A stretch of DNA of 64,000 nt from Catenuloplanes niger (GTDB taxonomy: Bacteria > Actinomycetota > Actinomycetes > Mycobacteriales > Micromonosporaceae), in the NCBI RefSeq assembly GCF_031458255.1, contig NZ_JAVDYC010000001.1, positions 2,737,001-2,801,000 of the forward strand, written 5' to 3'. The notes beneath the pieces were generated by a model that saw only the letters and a program-made list of their open reading frames with translations, had not been told where the DNA came from and did not search any database. Both the position numbers and the translations under genes were made by a program. How positions within the stretch are numbered: the first letter of the stretch is position 1; each line of letters begins with the position of its first letter. Positions 20,997-31,700 of the stretch are shown piece by piece.

Positions 20997-23900
20997 TCAG
21001 AGCTGCGTCTGCTCCTGCCGCGAGGCCAGCAGCTGCACCATCGGCGTCGTCGCCACGCCGGTGTAGACCCGCACGTCGTCGACGACACCGGCGAAGTACT
21101 GGCCGTACACGCCGTCGGCCAGCGCCCGGCCGACCTGGAGCCCGCCGCCGGCGGCCCAGTCGGACGAGTGCGAGGCCGTCGCCGTGGCGCTCAGCGCGCC
21201 GTCCACGTAGAGCGACACCGTGTTCAGGAACGCGTCGTAGACCAGCGCGAGATGCTGCCCGCTGCCATCGGTGCTCACCGGGACCCCGGTGTCGATGACG
21301 GTGGCCGCCGCCCCGTTCGCGTCGTCCCGCGGCAGGACCGCCTCCCAGCGGCCGCTGGTGCCGCACCGGATCACGAAACCGCTCGACCGGGTGCCGGCCT
21401 GCGAGATCGCCGCCCGGCCGGTACCGCACTGCGCGGACGAGGGCAGCACCCGCATGGACACCGTGAAGCTGCCGTCGGTCGCGGCCACCGGCCCGCCCGT
21501 GTACGCATGGTCGTCGACGCCGTCGAGGACCAGATGACCGGCACCGACCAGTGCCGACGTGGCCGTCGGGTCGGCGTCGAGGTCCGGCGCGTACAGCACC
21601 GGTCCGCCGGCCAGCGTCAGGTCCTGGCCGGGAGTGACGTCGTCGTCGCTGTAGTACGGCGACGTGCCACCGGCGGCCGAGTTGAGCGTCCAGTAGCCGA
21701 CCCGGCGGGGCGGCAGTTCGGACGCCGCCCGGACCTGTTCCGGCATCAGCACCCGGTCGAAGAGCGCCACGTCCGCGACCTCACCCTGGAAGAAGTCGCG
21801 GTAGCCGGTCTTGTGGTACCGGCGGCCGATCTGCACCGGTCCGTCCGCGTACCAGCTGGCCGACACCAGATCCTGGCCCTGCGGGATGCCGTTGACGTAG
21901 AACGTCATCCTCCGCGCCGGTGCGTTCACGACGAGCGCCAGGTGTGTCCACTCGCCGAAGACGGCCGGCACCGTGCTCTTGGCCCAGTGCGAGTCGACGT
22001 TCATCACGTCGTTGTGCGGCACCCGAGCCGTCCACGTGCGGGTCGCCGCCTCGTAACCGATCGAGTACGCGTACTCACCGGTGCCGTCCTGGCTGAGCAC
22101 GACCTGGTCGCGGGTGCGCGCGGTGGCGTCGTCCGCCAGGCGCGCCCACACCCCGACCGCGAACGCCCGGCTGGTGTCGATCGGCACCGCACCCGCGCCG
22201 GTGGTCAGATACCCGGTCGCGGTGCCGTTCAGAGCCACCGCATTGTCCGTACACCCGGTCGCGGTGTCCTGGCAGGCCGGGCCCGGCACGTCGAACGTGA
22301 CACCGGCGGCGGCCGTGGCCGGCAGCGTCCCGCGGGCGTCAGCCGCGGTGGTCGCGCCGGCCGGCTCGTCCAGCGCCCACTCCGCCGTGGACGGCCGGAT
22401 GCCGACCCGGAACGTGCACACGGACGTCACCGTGTCGTTGTTCGCCTTGTCGAACGCCTGCACCGTGACGAAATTCGGGCCCTCCGCGGTCGGCATCCAC
22501 TCCACCGACACCGGCCCACCCGGCGTCGAGGGCGTCAGCACGTTGTTCGCCGACGGGTTGGTGTTGAAGCCGTACCGGTAGCTCGTGACGTCCGCCGACG
22601 GGCTGTCGAACGTGAACGTCCCGTACCCGCCGACCGAGCCGAGCCAGGCCTCGCTCTCCACACAGGCGGGCGTCGTGTCAGCGGCGTCCGAGGGCAGATA
22701 CTCCGCCGAGTCGATGTCCGGTCCCTCCGGCTGGCTCCGGTCGTAGACGAACTGGCAGACCGTCTGCCCGCCCTCGCCACTCCACTGGCTGCGGGCCCGC
22801 CCGTCCCACGCCCGCACCTGCCAGGACACCACCACGTTCTCCGGTATGTCGGCCGGCGCGGTGATGCTGAACTGCGAGCCGCTCGCCTTCGTGGGAGTGG
22901 CGATCAGCCGGGACACCTTCTCCCCGGCCGGCGTCGTCCAGGTCAGCTCGAAGTCGGCGAGCAGGTCCTCGGTGTGCCGGCCCGGGTTGTGGTCCGGGTC
23001 GGAGAGCGTGGCCTTCAGCTCCGGGATCGTGTCGGTGTACGGCACGTTCGCACCCTGCACGCAGGCACCGCCCGGCGTGGTGACCAGCTGGCTCTGCGCC
23101 GGCCGGTTCGGCGGGGTGTTGTAGTTGACCCGCAGCAACGCGTTGCCGCAGAAGCGCTTCCACGCCTGGCCGTCACCCTCGTTCGTCGCCTTCAGCACGA
23201 ACGTGGTCGTCGACACCTTGATCGCGGCGGCGTACGTGAGCGCGTCCTTGACGTTGAACTCGACGTTGCGCGCGTTGCAGGCGACCGTGTTCGTCGGTGA
23301 CTTCTGTTCCTGCAACGTCCCGATCCCCGGCTGGTTGCCCCAGGTCGTACCGGCGGAGATCTCGCCGTGCACCAGGTGCAGCGACACCGGCTTCGTGACG
23401 TTGCCCCACTTGTACGTCATGCCCACGTGGAACTGCGCGCTGATGATGTCCTTGCCCTGGTACGGCGACGGCAGCGCGTACAGGATGCGCTTGACGTCGT
23501 TGCCACCCGCGCAGTTGGCGTCCTCCGGCGGGCACAGGCCGACGCCCGCGTTACCGGAGAACTTCCAGTTCCGCTGGTTCGGGAACGCCTTCTGCACACC
23601 GGCCCAGCCGGAGTTCGACGTGTCGGCCCACACCGGGTCGACGTACACCGGCCAGCGGGTGTCCTTCGCCGTGAGCATCGCCCGGTCCGGCGTCAGCGTC
23701 AGCGTCGTCTGGTCCTTGCCCGGCGCGTCCCCGCCGGGCCCGTCCTCGTCCAGCCGCACGCCGAGCTTCGCGCGCTTGGCGTTGTTCGGCGCGGCGCGCG
23801 TCGGGTCGGCCTGCTCCGGCGCGGCGGTGCGGGCACCGGCCCGCGGCGCCGATCCGGAATCCCACATGACCGGGGGCGCCGCCTCGAAGACCGCGCCACC

Positions 23901-24593
23901 GGTCGCGGCATCCACCGCGACGAGGCCGCCGTCCTCCGCGCGCACGCTCAGCCCGCCGGTGCTGAGCCCGAGGTCGAGCTCGGCCAGCTCCGGATTCTCG
24001 GCCGCCTCGGCGTTCTTGATCACGAGCACGTGCGAGAACCCGGTCGACGTCACGTTGACCACCAGGTCGACACCGGGCAGCACCTCGCCGTACGTCGCCT
24101 GATCGGCGTTGAGCACCGGCTTCGGCAGCGCCCCCGGCCAGGTCAGACCGAGCGTGCGGCCGGCCCGCTCCACCTCGATGAACGGATCCTCGGCACCGCC
24201 TCCGGACAGTGCCGCACCGAACGGTACGGCCTTCGGCGCGACCGACCCGTCCGAGCGTGCGACGAGCGTGGTGTCCACCGGCACCCAGGAGTCACCCTTC
24301 GCCACGTGCTCCGGCTGGACGTACGTGTTCTCGGTCGTGGTGCCGTCCGGGTTGGCGAACACCTCGCGGCGCTCACCGCGGAACGCCAGGATCTCCACCG
24401 GCTTACCGGTCTTCGCCGCCGCCTCGATCGCGGCCTCCTGCGTCTGCCGCCCGTCCTCCGCCGGGGCGGACACCGCCGGAGCGGCCACCGCCACCTCCGG
24501 CACGTATTCCACATAGGCGAGTGCGCCGAGCAGGCCGGCAAGTCCGGCGGTGAGCCCGGCCGCGCGTATCCATCGCTTGCCGTGTGTCGTCAT
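20997..24593 (-). CDS. Large secreted LamG-like jellyroll protein with DNRLRE-type region
   Basis: A 1198-residue exported protein. The N-terminus has basic residues then AAGLTAGLAGLLGALAYVEY, a signal peptide or membrane anchor. Residues about 60-330 resemble the beta-sandwich regions that precede RHS proteins in actinobacteria. About 340-520 (VDPVWADTSNSGW..., TTWGNQPG) is DNRLRE-like. Fibronectin-like beta regions follow (PNRPAQSQL). Two LamG/concanavalin-type jellyrolls are at the end (about 775-985 and 990-1190, with FYVNGIPQGQ and LYVDGALSATATA). Such proteins bind sugars or cell-surface ligands. The ATG overlaps the stop of the FG-GAP gene (ATGA), so the two are translationally coupled. 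It is the last gene of the RHS locus. Confidence 0.85.
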   Translation of the reverse strand: MTTHGKRWIRAAGLTAGLAGLLGALAYVEYVPEVAVAAPAVSAPAEDGRQTQEAAIEAAAKTGKPVEILAFRGERREVFANPDGTTTENTYVQPEHVAKGDSWVPVDTTLVARSDGSVAPKAVPFGAALSGGGAEDPFIEVERAGRTLGLTWPGALPKPVLNADQATYGEVLPGVDLVVNVTSTGFSHVLVIKNAEAAENPELAELDLGLSTGGLSVRAEDGGLVAVDAATGGAVFEAAPPVMWDSGSAPRAGARTAAPEQADPTRAAPNNAKRAKLGVRLDEDGPGGDAPGKDQTTLTLTPDRAMLTAKDTRWPVYVDPVWADTSNSGWAGVQKAFPNQRNWKFSGNAGVGLCPPEDANCAGGNDVKRILYALPSPYQGKDIISAQFHVGMTYKWGNVTKPVSLHLVHGEISAGTTWGNQPGIGTLQEQKSPTNTVACNARNVEFNVKDALTYAAAIKVSTTTFVLKATNEGDGQAWKRFCGNALLRVNYNTPPNRPAQSQLVTTPGGACVQGANVPYTDTIPELKATLSDPDHNPGRHTEDLLADFELTWTTPAGEKVSRLIATPTKASGSQFSITAPADIPENVVVSWQVRAWDGRARSQWSGEGGQTVCQFVYDRSQPEGPDIDSAEYLPSDAADTTPACVESEAWLGSVGGYGTFTFDSPSADVTSYRYGFNTNPSANNVLTPSTPGGPVSVEWMPTAEGPNFVTVQAFDKANNDTVTSVCTFRVGIRPSTAEWALDEPAGATTAADARGTLPATAAAGVTFDVPGPACQDTATGCTDNAVALNGTATGYLTTGAGAVPIDTSRAFAVGVWARLADDATARTRDQVVLSQDGTGEYAYSIGYEAATRTWTARVPHNDVMNVDSHWAKSTVPAVFGEWTHLALVVNAPARRMTFYVNGIPQGQDLVSASWYADGPVQIGRRYHKTGYRDFFQGEVADVALFDRVLMPEQVRAASELPPRRVGYWTLNSAAGGTSPYYSDDDVTPGQDLTLAGGPVLYAPDLDADPTATSALVGAGHLVLDGVDDHAYTGGPVAATDGSFTVSMRVLPSSAQCGTGRAAISQAGTRSSGFVIRCGTSGRWEAVLPRDDANGAAATVIDTGVPVSTDGSGQHLALVYDAFLNTVSLYVDGALSATATASHSSDWAAGGGLQVGRALADGVYGQYFAGVVDDVRVYTGVATTPMVQLLASRQEQTQL

Positions 24594-26248
24594 GACGCGG
24601 TCCATCCGATGAGTGCGGAACCGGCGGGAGCGGTGGTGCCGGCGTTCGGGAACACGTAGTCGTAGTTCAGCGTCCCGGCCGCCAGCCAGAACCACGGAAT
24701 ACCGAAGAGCTTGTCGTCGCCGGTCGGCGTACCGATGTGCAGCCGGGCAGCGGACTCACTCATCGCCATGCCGATCATCTCGCCGGCCGTCGGATCACCC
24801 GGCAGGATCGTGTCCCGGTCCACGCCGATGTCACCCGGGATCGTGGTGGACGTGGCGCGGAAGACCCGGATCGTGCCCGCGTTCCGCACCCCCCGCACAT
24901 CCTTGCCCGGCACGCCGACCGCCAGCAGCAGCGTGTCGTCGGTGACCGGCCCGGGCGCGGCGTGGTGAGCCAGCCGCACACTGAAGCCGAAGTAGCCACC
25001 GCGCTGCGGGTCGCCACCGATTCCCGGCGTCGCCTCCGTCACCGCGCCGAGCACGCTGTACGCCGTGTCGGTCACGACGAACCGCTGCACCATGCCCGCA
25101 TCCGGGACGCCGCCGACCTCCTCGTTCGGCACACCGACCGCGAGCAGCGACGTGGCGGTCCCCTTGTACTGGATGATCGCCACCGACTTGCCCCACTGGT
25201 CGCCGCGCCGGGCCACGCCCGGGATCTCGGTGCCCGCGGTGTCCTTCGAGTCCTGGTTGATGTCGGCCACCCACTTCGGCAGGTCACCGTTCATCGCCAC
25301 GCTGCTGTACACCTGCGACGCCCCGGCGAATCCCTGGCCGGAGACGGTCTGCCCCGGCCGCCCCAGCACGAAATGATGGGTGGACGCGTCAAGGGCATAG
25401 CCGACCTGGTCGTCACGCTCCGGATCACCCGGTACGCCGTTGCCGCTCCACATCGCGTAGTTCGCCGTGCCCCGCACCACGTGCACGATCCCCGCGTCCC
25501 AGATGTCGCCCAGATCCTCCCCGGGCGCACCGATCAGCAGGTACGGCTCGAACGCGGCCGTCCGCGCCGCCGCGACGGCGAACCCGAAGTTGTCCCGCCC
25601 CTCCGCGACATTGCCGAAGCCGCCGGAGCCCTGCGTCCAGTTCTCACTGGCCTTCCCCTTGCCGAGACCGTCCGGCGACCCGTAGATCAGGTGCACCATC
25701 CCGTGGTCCCGCCCACCGGCCGTCGAATCCTCGTACGGCACCCCGACCAGCAGATCCGTGCAGCTGTCCGAGTTCCAGTCCACGGCCTCCATCGCGAAGC
25801 CGAACTGGTCCTCAGCCCCGGCCGCGAAGGCACCGCCACTGGCGAACGTCTGATCGATGACCTGAGTACCGGCCACCCCCTCGTACTGCACCACGATCTG
25901 CCCGGCGCCGTTGTTCGCCCCCGGGTCGGCGATGGCGATGTCGCGCTTCAGATCCCCATTGAAATCGTGCGCACCACCGATGGTCCCACCACAGCCGGCC
26001 GCGACCGCACCAGCGTTGGCGGCCGCCACAGTGCTGGCGGAAGCCAGAGCGTCGGCAGGCGCCAGAGTGTTGGCAGCCGCCACAGCGTCCGCCACGGCAG
26101 CCGGTTCCGCCGCCGTAGGCTGCCGAGGCCCGGCGGATGCCGAACCGGTGAGGAACCCCGCACCGATGAGTACACAACCAAAGACCGCGAACACGTGACG
26201 CGATCGACCATCCGGTCTTATTTTCAGAATCCCGCGCATGACATCCAC
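24590..26248 (-). CDS. Secreted FG-GAP/integrin-alpha-like beta-propeller protein
   Basis: A 552-residue secreted protein. The signal peptide is VFAVFGCVLIGAGFLTGSASA (cleavage after ASA), followed by an Ala-rich linker and then FG-GAP/VCBS blades with calcium-binding loops: FNGDLKRDIAIADPG, DWNSDSCTDLLVGVP, GMVHLIYGSPDGLG, LLIGAPGEDLGD, DINQDSKDTAG. The loops follow the D-x-N/D-x-D pattern of FG-GAP repeats. The GTG at 26248 is chosen because GGGAGGAACT precedes it and the decayed paralogue next door starts at the aligned GTG; an ATG three codons later is the alternative. It lies between a pseudogene copy of itself and the LamG gene it is coupled to. Confidence 0.85.
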   Translation of the reverse strand: MDVMRGILKIRPDGRSRHVFAVFGCVLIGAGFLTGSASAGPRQPTAAEPAAVADAVAAANTLAPADALASASTVAAANAGAVAAGCGGTIGGAHDFNGDLKRDIAIADPGANNGAGQIVVQYEGVAGTQVIDQTFASGGAFAAGAEDQFGFAMEAVDWNSDSCTDLLVGVPYEDSTAGGRDHGMVHLIYGSPDGLGKGKASENWTQGSGGFGNVAEGRDNFGFAVAAARTAAFEPYLLIGAPGEDLGDIWDAGIVHVVRGTANYAMWSGNGVPGDPERDDQVGYALDASTHHFVLGRPGQTVSGQGFAGASQVYSSVAMNGDLPKWVADINQDSKDTAGTEIPGVARRGDQWGKSVAIIQYKGTATSLLAVGVPNEEVGGVPDAGMVQRFVVTDTAYSVLGAVTEATPGIGGDPQRGGYFGFSVRLAHHAAPGPVTDDTLLLAVGVPGKDVRGVRNAGTIRVFRATSTTIPGDIGVDRDTILPGDPTAGEMIGMAMSESAARLHIGTPTGDDKLFGIPWFWLAAGTLNYDYVFPNAGTTAPAGSALIGWTAS

Positions 26249-26373
26249 AGTTCCTCCCTCCAAAAATGCGACTACGACAAAGAACGACATGGCACCAATG
26301 CCAGTCGGCGTACGCCGCAGATTCTTGGAAAGTAACCACCGCACTGCGGACGCCCGCTGATTCCCGCTTCATC

Positions 26374-27412
26374 CCGGTGCCCGTACCGAGCGCGGCATAC
26401 GCCGGGTCCGTTACAACGAACCGCTGATCACCCGCCCAGCCATCTCGGTCCTGGAACCGTCCTTCGAGTCCTGATCGATGTCAGCCACCAGCTTCGACAG
26501 CCCCCGGTTCATCGCCGTACTGCTGAACACCTCCGTCGAGCCGACGAACGCAACGTTGCCGATGACGCCATCCGACCGCTCAGCACGAAATCATGCGCAC
26601 TTGCGTTCAGCGGGTAGCCGACCCGACCGTCAGCCACCGCCGCGCCCGGAATCCCGTCGCCGACCCAGAGCGTGTAGTTCATGGTCCCGCGCAGCATGTG
26701 CACGAGCCCCGTGTCCCAGTGGCCGAAGGTGTCCTCGCCCGGCACCCCGATCAGGAGGTACGGCTGATTCGCCGCCGTCCGCGACGCGGCAACGGAGAAC
26801 CCGAAGTTGTCCCGGCTCTCCGCGACATCCCCGAACCCGGCGGCGTCACTGTCCTGCGTCCAGTTCTCACTGACCTTGCCCTTGCCCAGCCCGTCCGGCG
26901 ACCCGTAGATCAGGTGCACCATGCCGTGATCGCGCCCACCGCTCGCCAGATCCTCGAAGGGCACCCCGACCAGCAGATCCGTGCACCCATCCGAATCCCA
27001 GTCCACGATATCCATTGAATACCCGAACTGATCCCCGGCCTGAGCACCGAACTTATTGTTACCGGCGACGGCCGGATCAAGGACCTGAGTGGTGTTGATT
27101 CCCTCGTACTGCACTATTATTCGTCCAGCGCCATCATTAGCACCAGGGTCGGCTATAGCAACATCTCGGCGCCGATCCCCGTTGAAAGTCATACGCACCA
27201 CCGGTCCCATTACACACGCCCGCCGCCACGCTGCCAGCAAATGCAGAATCAGTCGATATTCCAACAGGGACAGCTCTTGCTAGATAAATGGGCGCCGCAG
27301 ATGCCGAGCCATTGAGCGACACAGCAGCAATCAGCACGCAGCCGAAGATTGCGAGCGCATGACGAGATCGACCCCTATATCCAACTAATGGAAAGCCGCG
27401 CAAACTTGACAC
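26374..27412 (-). pseudogene. Decayed tandem paralogue of the secreted FG-GAP gene
   Basis: Read on the minus strand from a GTG at 27412, the protein aligns with its intact neighbour (signal peptide ALAIFGCVLIAAVSLNGSASA, then VCNGTGGAYDF). An extra base in the run 27185-27187 then shifts the frame; the next frame continues FNGDRRRDVAIADPGANDG down to HDFVLSG. A second shift near 26570 leads into VIGNVAFVGSTEVFSS, and DIDQDSKDGSRTEMAG then jumps to QRFVVTDPAYAALG, implying an internal deletion. At least three lesions make a sequencing error an unlikely explanation. It lies 126 bp upstream of the functional copy. Confidence 0.85.
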
Positions 27413-27582
27413 AACATTCCCCTCAGAGAAACGACAAAAATCAAGGCGTAACCCAAACATTCGCTGCAGCTATTAGCCGGTCGACGAACAGCAAATGACC
27501 GCCACTGCACGTGCCGCATCAAAGACATCGGCCTTATCACCCAATTACCACGCGGGGACGACAGCCATCCACCCGCCGCCAC

Positions 27583-28728
27583 TTAAGCCTCAGAGTTACC
27601 CAAGGCGAGACGCCGCGCCAACGAAACGCGAACGTCCTGCGGATCGATGGCCTGCTCGCGCAACAGGCGCCGACCAATATCGTCGGAGTCGACGAGAATG
27701 GAATACAAGAGATGCGCACTTCCCACCGGCGCGCTACCAACACCTCGCGCAGAGTCCGCGACTCGCACCGCAGTTATCGTCCACGGCGGATTCTTCGGAT
27801 TACTCCTCCAGGCCCGCCGCCTCTGCGGTGAAGCGGACTGCTCTTCCCGCATGACCGATTCGAGGTATCGGTACGCCTTTCCTCGATCAAATCCGATGGA
27901 TTTCAGTACGATGCCACAAGCTGAAAGATAATTATCCGACGGGTAAAAATCACCCGCCATCATCTCTTCTTCCAGCACCACAACCGCCAGCAGCAAATGC
28001 GCCGACGTCGTCTGAGGCCACCCCGAGCGGACCGTTTCAGCAATGGCTTCGTCTTCCAAAAACGCTAGAGCCGGGCTCGCGTTAGTCAACAGATGAACGA
28101 CTCCAGACGTCAGATGACGTGTCAACGCCCCCATTGCACGGTTCTCCTGGCCTGGCGAGACGAGAACCCCAGCCCGGTGCATCAGCTCGGCGAGCGCCCG
28201 ACGCGGAGGCTCACCTCCGGGTGTCGGCCACACCTGTCGCGCAACCGTCGTCAAGTGATCCAGATTCACTCCTCGCTGCCGAATCAATCGAGCCGGCACT
28301 CCCTCTTGGTCCGCCATCAGCGCCTCTAGCAGGTGATCTGCACCCACCCATGAATCCCGGCGCGAAGCAGCGATCGCCATCGCGAGACGAAGCACCGATC
28401 GCGCCCCATTTGTCCAAGAGGGAACATTCGATGGCGTGCCGTCACGCACCCAGCCAAACACACGCCAATGCACTTCCTTCAGAGCGCGTCCCAACTCAAT
28501 TTCGACCTCAGGTACAAGATCGACTGCGGCAGCTTCCACGCCCTGATGCAAATCGTATCCAGTCACCCTGACCGGCCGAGGGCCTACCAACGAAGCAATA
28601 TTAGGGAATGCATTAAGCAATGCGACAAAAACCGTGTCCGTACCGATTGCCAGCTGATTCAGGTCAGCGGCAACTCGACATGCGCCTTGAAGCACTCGGT
28701 ACAGGCCGCCACCAACAACAACAGACAT
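27583..28728 (-). CDS. Clp-N repeat protein in the immunity position of the RHS toxin
   Basis: A 381-residue soluble protein with no signal peptide. It contains several degenerate Clp-N (ClpA/ClpC N-terminal) repeats: VGADHLLEALMADQEGVPA with LIRQRGVNL, TTSAHLLLAVVVLEEE, and VGSAHLLYSILVDSDDIG with LLREQAIDP, plus a weaker one near the N-terminus (TVFVALLNAFPNI). No ATPase domain is present. Clp-N modules bind adaptor or substrate proteins. The gene begins 30 bp after the RHS stop with GAGG before its ATG. Its base composition is much less GC-rich than the chromosome, like that of the toxin tip. Position and matching composition suggest an immunity protein or tip-specific chaperone; this is inference. 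Confidence 0.75.
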   Translation of the reverse strand: MSVVVGGGLYRVLQGACRVAADLNQLAIGTDTVFVALLNAFPNIASLVGPRPVRVTGYDLHQGVEAAAVDLVPEVEIELGRALKEVHWRVFGWVRDGTPSNVPSWTNGARSVLRLAMAIAASRRDSWVGADHLLEALMADQEGVPARLIRQRGVNLDHLTTVARQVWPTPGGEPPRRALAELMHRAGVLVSPGQENRAMGALTRHLTSGVVHLLTNASPALAFLEDEAIAETVRSGWPQTTSAHLLLAVVVLEEEMMAGDFYPSDNYLSACGIVLKSIGFDRGKAYRYLESVMREEQSASPQRRRAWRSNPKNPPWTITAVRVADSARGVGSAPVGSAHLLYSILVDSDDIGRRLLREQAIDPQDVRVSLARRLALGNSEA

Positions 28729-28758
28729 CGATACCTCAACTCCGTCATCAGCCTATTG

Positions 28759-31700
28759 CTATGAGCGATGCCGACCGCGATACCGCTCAGGCGCTCGATG
28801 CATTGCCGGATACCCACCGCCGTTTTCATAGTATGCACGCCTAGAATAGTAGGCACCATACGCGACCCGCCCAGCGACATCCAATCCGGTTTTCAAGTTG
28901 CCCTCCGGCAAGTAACCGAGGATTTTCGACGGAAGGCTGGCCGACCATTTATCCGTCGCACCTTCAACGGCCCCAACCACTGCAAATTTCAGCGGTACTT
29001 CAGCAGTCGCCTCCGGCCGAAGGTGCTGCGGTTCGTAATCTTCGAGTTGACTGGACTCACCTTCCGCACGGTGCAACCCGTCGTACTCGTCCCCACAATT
29101 GTGTACGAGTACAGAAGTACTGCCGACGACAACATAGTATGTGTGAATCTCGCCGACGGTAAGGTTGCGCACCTGCTGATAAGACTGAGTCCACCGAGAG
29201 ACCGCAGTAATCTGGACCCAGGTGCCGGCAGATGTCTGAAGCCACTGACCTGGTTGCAGGTCGATAGCCTGCAACCATTCACCTGCCTCGGGGATCCAGA
29301 ACGGGTGATTGTCGGTGGCCGTGATCTCGTCAACCGAGTCACCCTCGTCACCGTCGGTGTCGACAGTGAGCCGAACAAGGCTCTTCTCGCCGCTGCCGAC
29401 GATCGTGGCGACTACCGTCTTTGCTGCGGTCTCGCCCGTCTCAGGCTGTGTGGCCAGGACTTGATCTCCGACCTCGACGTCCTCGATCGGCTTGGTAGTG
29501 CCGTTGGCCATCAGCACCAGGGTCCCTGGCGTAAAGCTGTTAGGCCTGCCGCTTGTAAGACAACTCCCGAGAGCGTCAACGCGCTTGCGGCTCGCGATCC
29601 ACTTCTGGGCGCCCTCGATGAGCTTGCCGCCGAGGTTGTACAGGCGTTTGCCCAGGGCTGCGGCCTTGCCCCAGCGGAGGCCGTACTTCGCGGCGAGTTT
29701 GGCCGGGAGGCCGCCGATGAAGCTGGTGAGGACGGTGACTGCGGTGGCGGCGCAGCCGCCCAGGTCGCCCTTGGTGAAGCAGTCCAAGGCGTCGGTGATG
29801 CCCAATTCTTCCATCAGGATCACGCCGAGTTCCTTGGCGACCGAGATGACCATCTGCCTGGCCGCCTCGGCCTCGGCCTGGGCGCGCGCGACCGCGGGGT
29901 CGACCGTGGGCGTGGGGGCGACGCTGTAGCCGCCGATGTTGGCGGTGGTGGCCTTTTTGCCGCTGGGGCGGTCGTACAGGTAGAACTTGCCGTTCGAGGC
30001 CTTCTTGAACTGGGTGTTGTTGGTCTTGTGGAACATCTCCTCGGCGTGGCCGCCCTCGGTGACCAGCGGGCGGAGTCCGTCCGGGTCGGAGTACGAGGTC
30101 GGGTTGTTGTTGCCGTAGGCGTACCCGTGCATCTGTTGCGGGTCGGCGCTGTCGATGATCGGATCGACCGAGATGAACCGGCCGATCGCCGGGTCGTATT
30201 CGCGCGCCCCGAGGTGCGTCAGCCCGGTCGACGAGTCCTGTGTCCCGCCGACGAAGCCCTTCTCACTCGACCACGACGCCGGCTGGGTGCCGCGCGGCGT
30301 ACCGAACGGCGTGCTGCGCCGCATCGTGATCGCGCCGGTCGTGGCGTCGATGCTGGCCTGGCCGGTGCCGTGGTGGTCGGCGACCTCGAAGAACGTGCCC
30401 GCCACGGTCCGGACCACGACCGCGCCGCTGCCGACCGGGTAGTAGCGGGTGCCGTCGACGACGCCGGTGGCCGTCTTCAGCTTCAGCTCCATGCCGCCGA
30501 CGTACAGCGTGGTCGCGCCCGGCTCCTTGCGGACGATCCGGTTGCCGGAGGCGTCGTAGATGTAGCTGGTCTTCTGGCCCGCCTTGGTGACCGAGTCGAG
30601 TTTGCCCTCGGCGTTCCAGTCGAACGTCTGCTCCTCGCCCACCTGTACGCGCTTGGTCATGTTGCCCGCGGCGTCGTACTCGTAGGTGTGCAGCCGGTCG
30701 CCGGAGATGGTCTTCTCGGTCACCTGGGTGAGCGCGTGCGGCCGGGCCGCGCCGGGCTCCGGCGTGACGTAGTCGCGGGTCACGCTGGCGGCGCCGCCGA
30801 TGCCGTGCTGGGTTTCGGAGACCCGGTTGCCGGCCTTGTCGTAGGTGTACGTCGACCGGTACGCCGCCGGTCCGCCGACCGTGCCGGACTCACACGTGTC
30901 CGCGGTCGACCGGGCCTCGGTCATCCGGCGCAGGTAGTCGTAGGTGAAGCACTGGATGTCGGTCTGGCCGCCGGCCGGCTTGTCCTCGATCCTCTCGACG
31001 TTGCCGGACGCGTCGTACGTGTAACGCTGGTCGAAGTCGATGACCGGGGCGCCCTCGCGGTCGAGCCGGGACTTCACCAGGCGGCTGGTGCCCTCCTCGT
31101 ACTCGAAGGTCTGCCACGCCTTCTTGCCACCGGTGTTCAGCTCGGCCTGCAGCAGCTCACCGGTCTGCCCGTACGACGTCTTGGTCAGGATCGTCGACGT
31201 AGCGTCTCGGATGCCGGTCAGCCGCTGCAGATCGTCGTACGAGTAGATGACACCTTCCCCGGGCAGGCCACCGGACGCTGGGAACGTCGTCGACTTCACC
31301 GACCCGTCGGCGTTGTATGCCGTGTGGAAGATGTAGGTGCCGCCCAGGGCGTCGCCGACCTCGGCCTTCGGGAAGCTGAACCGCACCTCGGTCGGCCGAT
31401 AGTTGACATCGAAAGCCGAGTTGATCTGCATGAACTTGCTGCCGTTGACGATCCGGCTCGCGGTGTACATCTCGCCCTTGGCGACCGTGTCGTACGTGTA
31501 CTCGGTCAGCTTCGTGCCGGTCTTGTCCGTGCCCGCGTAGGTGGCCAGCGGCCGCCCGACCACGTCGTACTCGGTGTGGATGCTCTCGCCGTTGCCGTTC
31601 GTCGTGGTGACCGGCCGGTCGAGGTCGTTGTACGCGATCGTCGACGTGCCCGCGTCCGGGTCCTCCGACTTGATCTTCCGGCCGCGCTGGTCGTAGAAGT

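Noticed and set aside
20394-23300. 968-codon plus-strand frame spanning the ligB end and LamG gene
   Set aside because: It crosses a 20-bp terminator hairpin and two convergent genes and has no recognisable domain.
26374-27412. Sequencing error as the cause of the FG-GAP frameshift
   Set aside because: One homopolymer error could explain 27185-27187, but a second shift and an internal deletion in the same gene cannot be explained that way.
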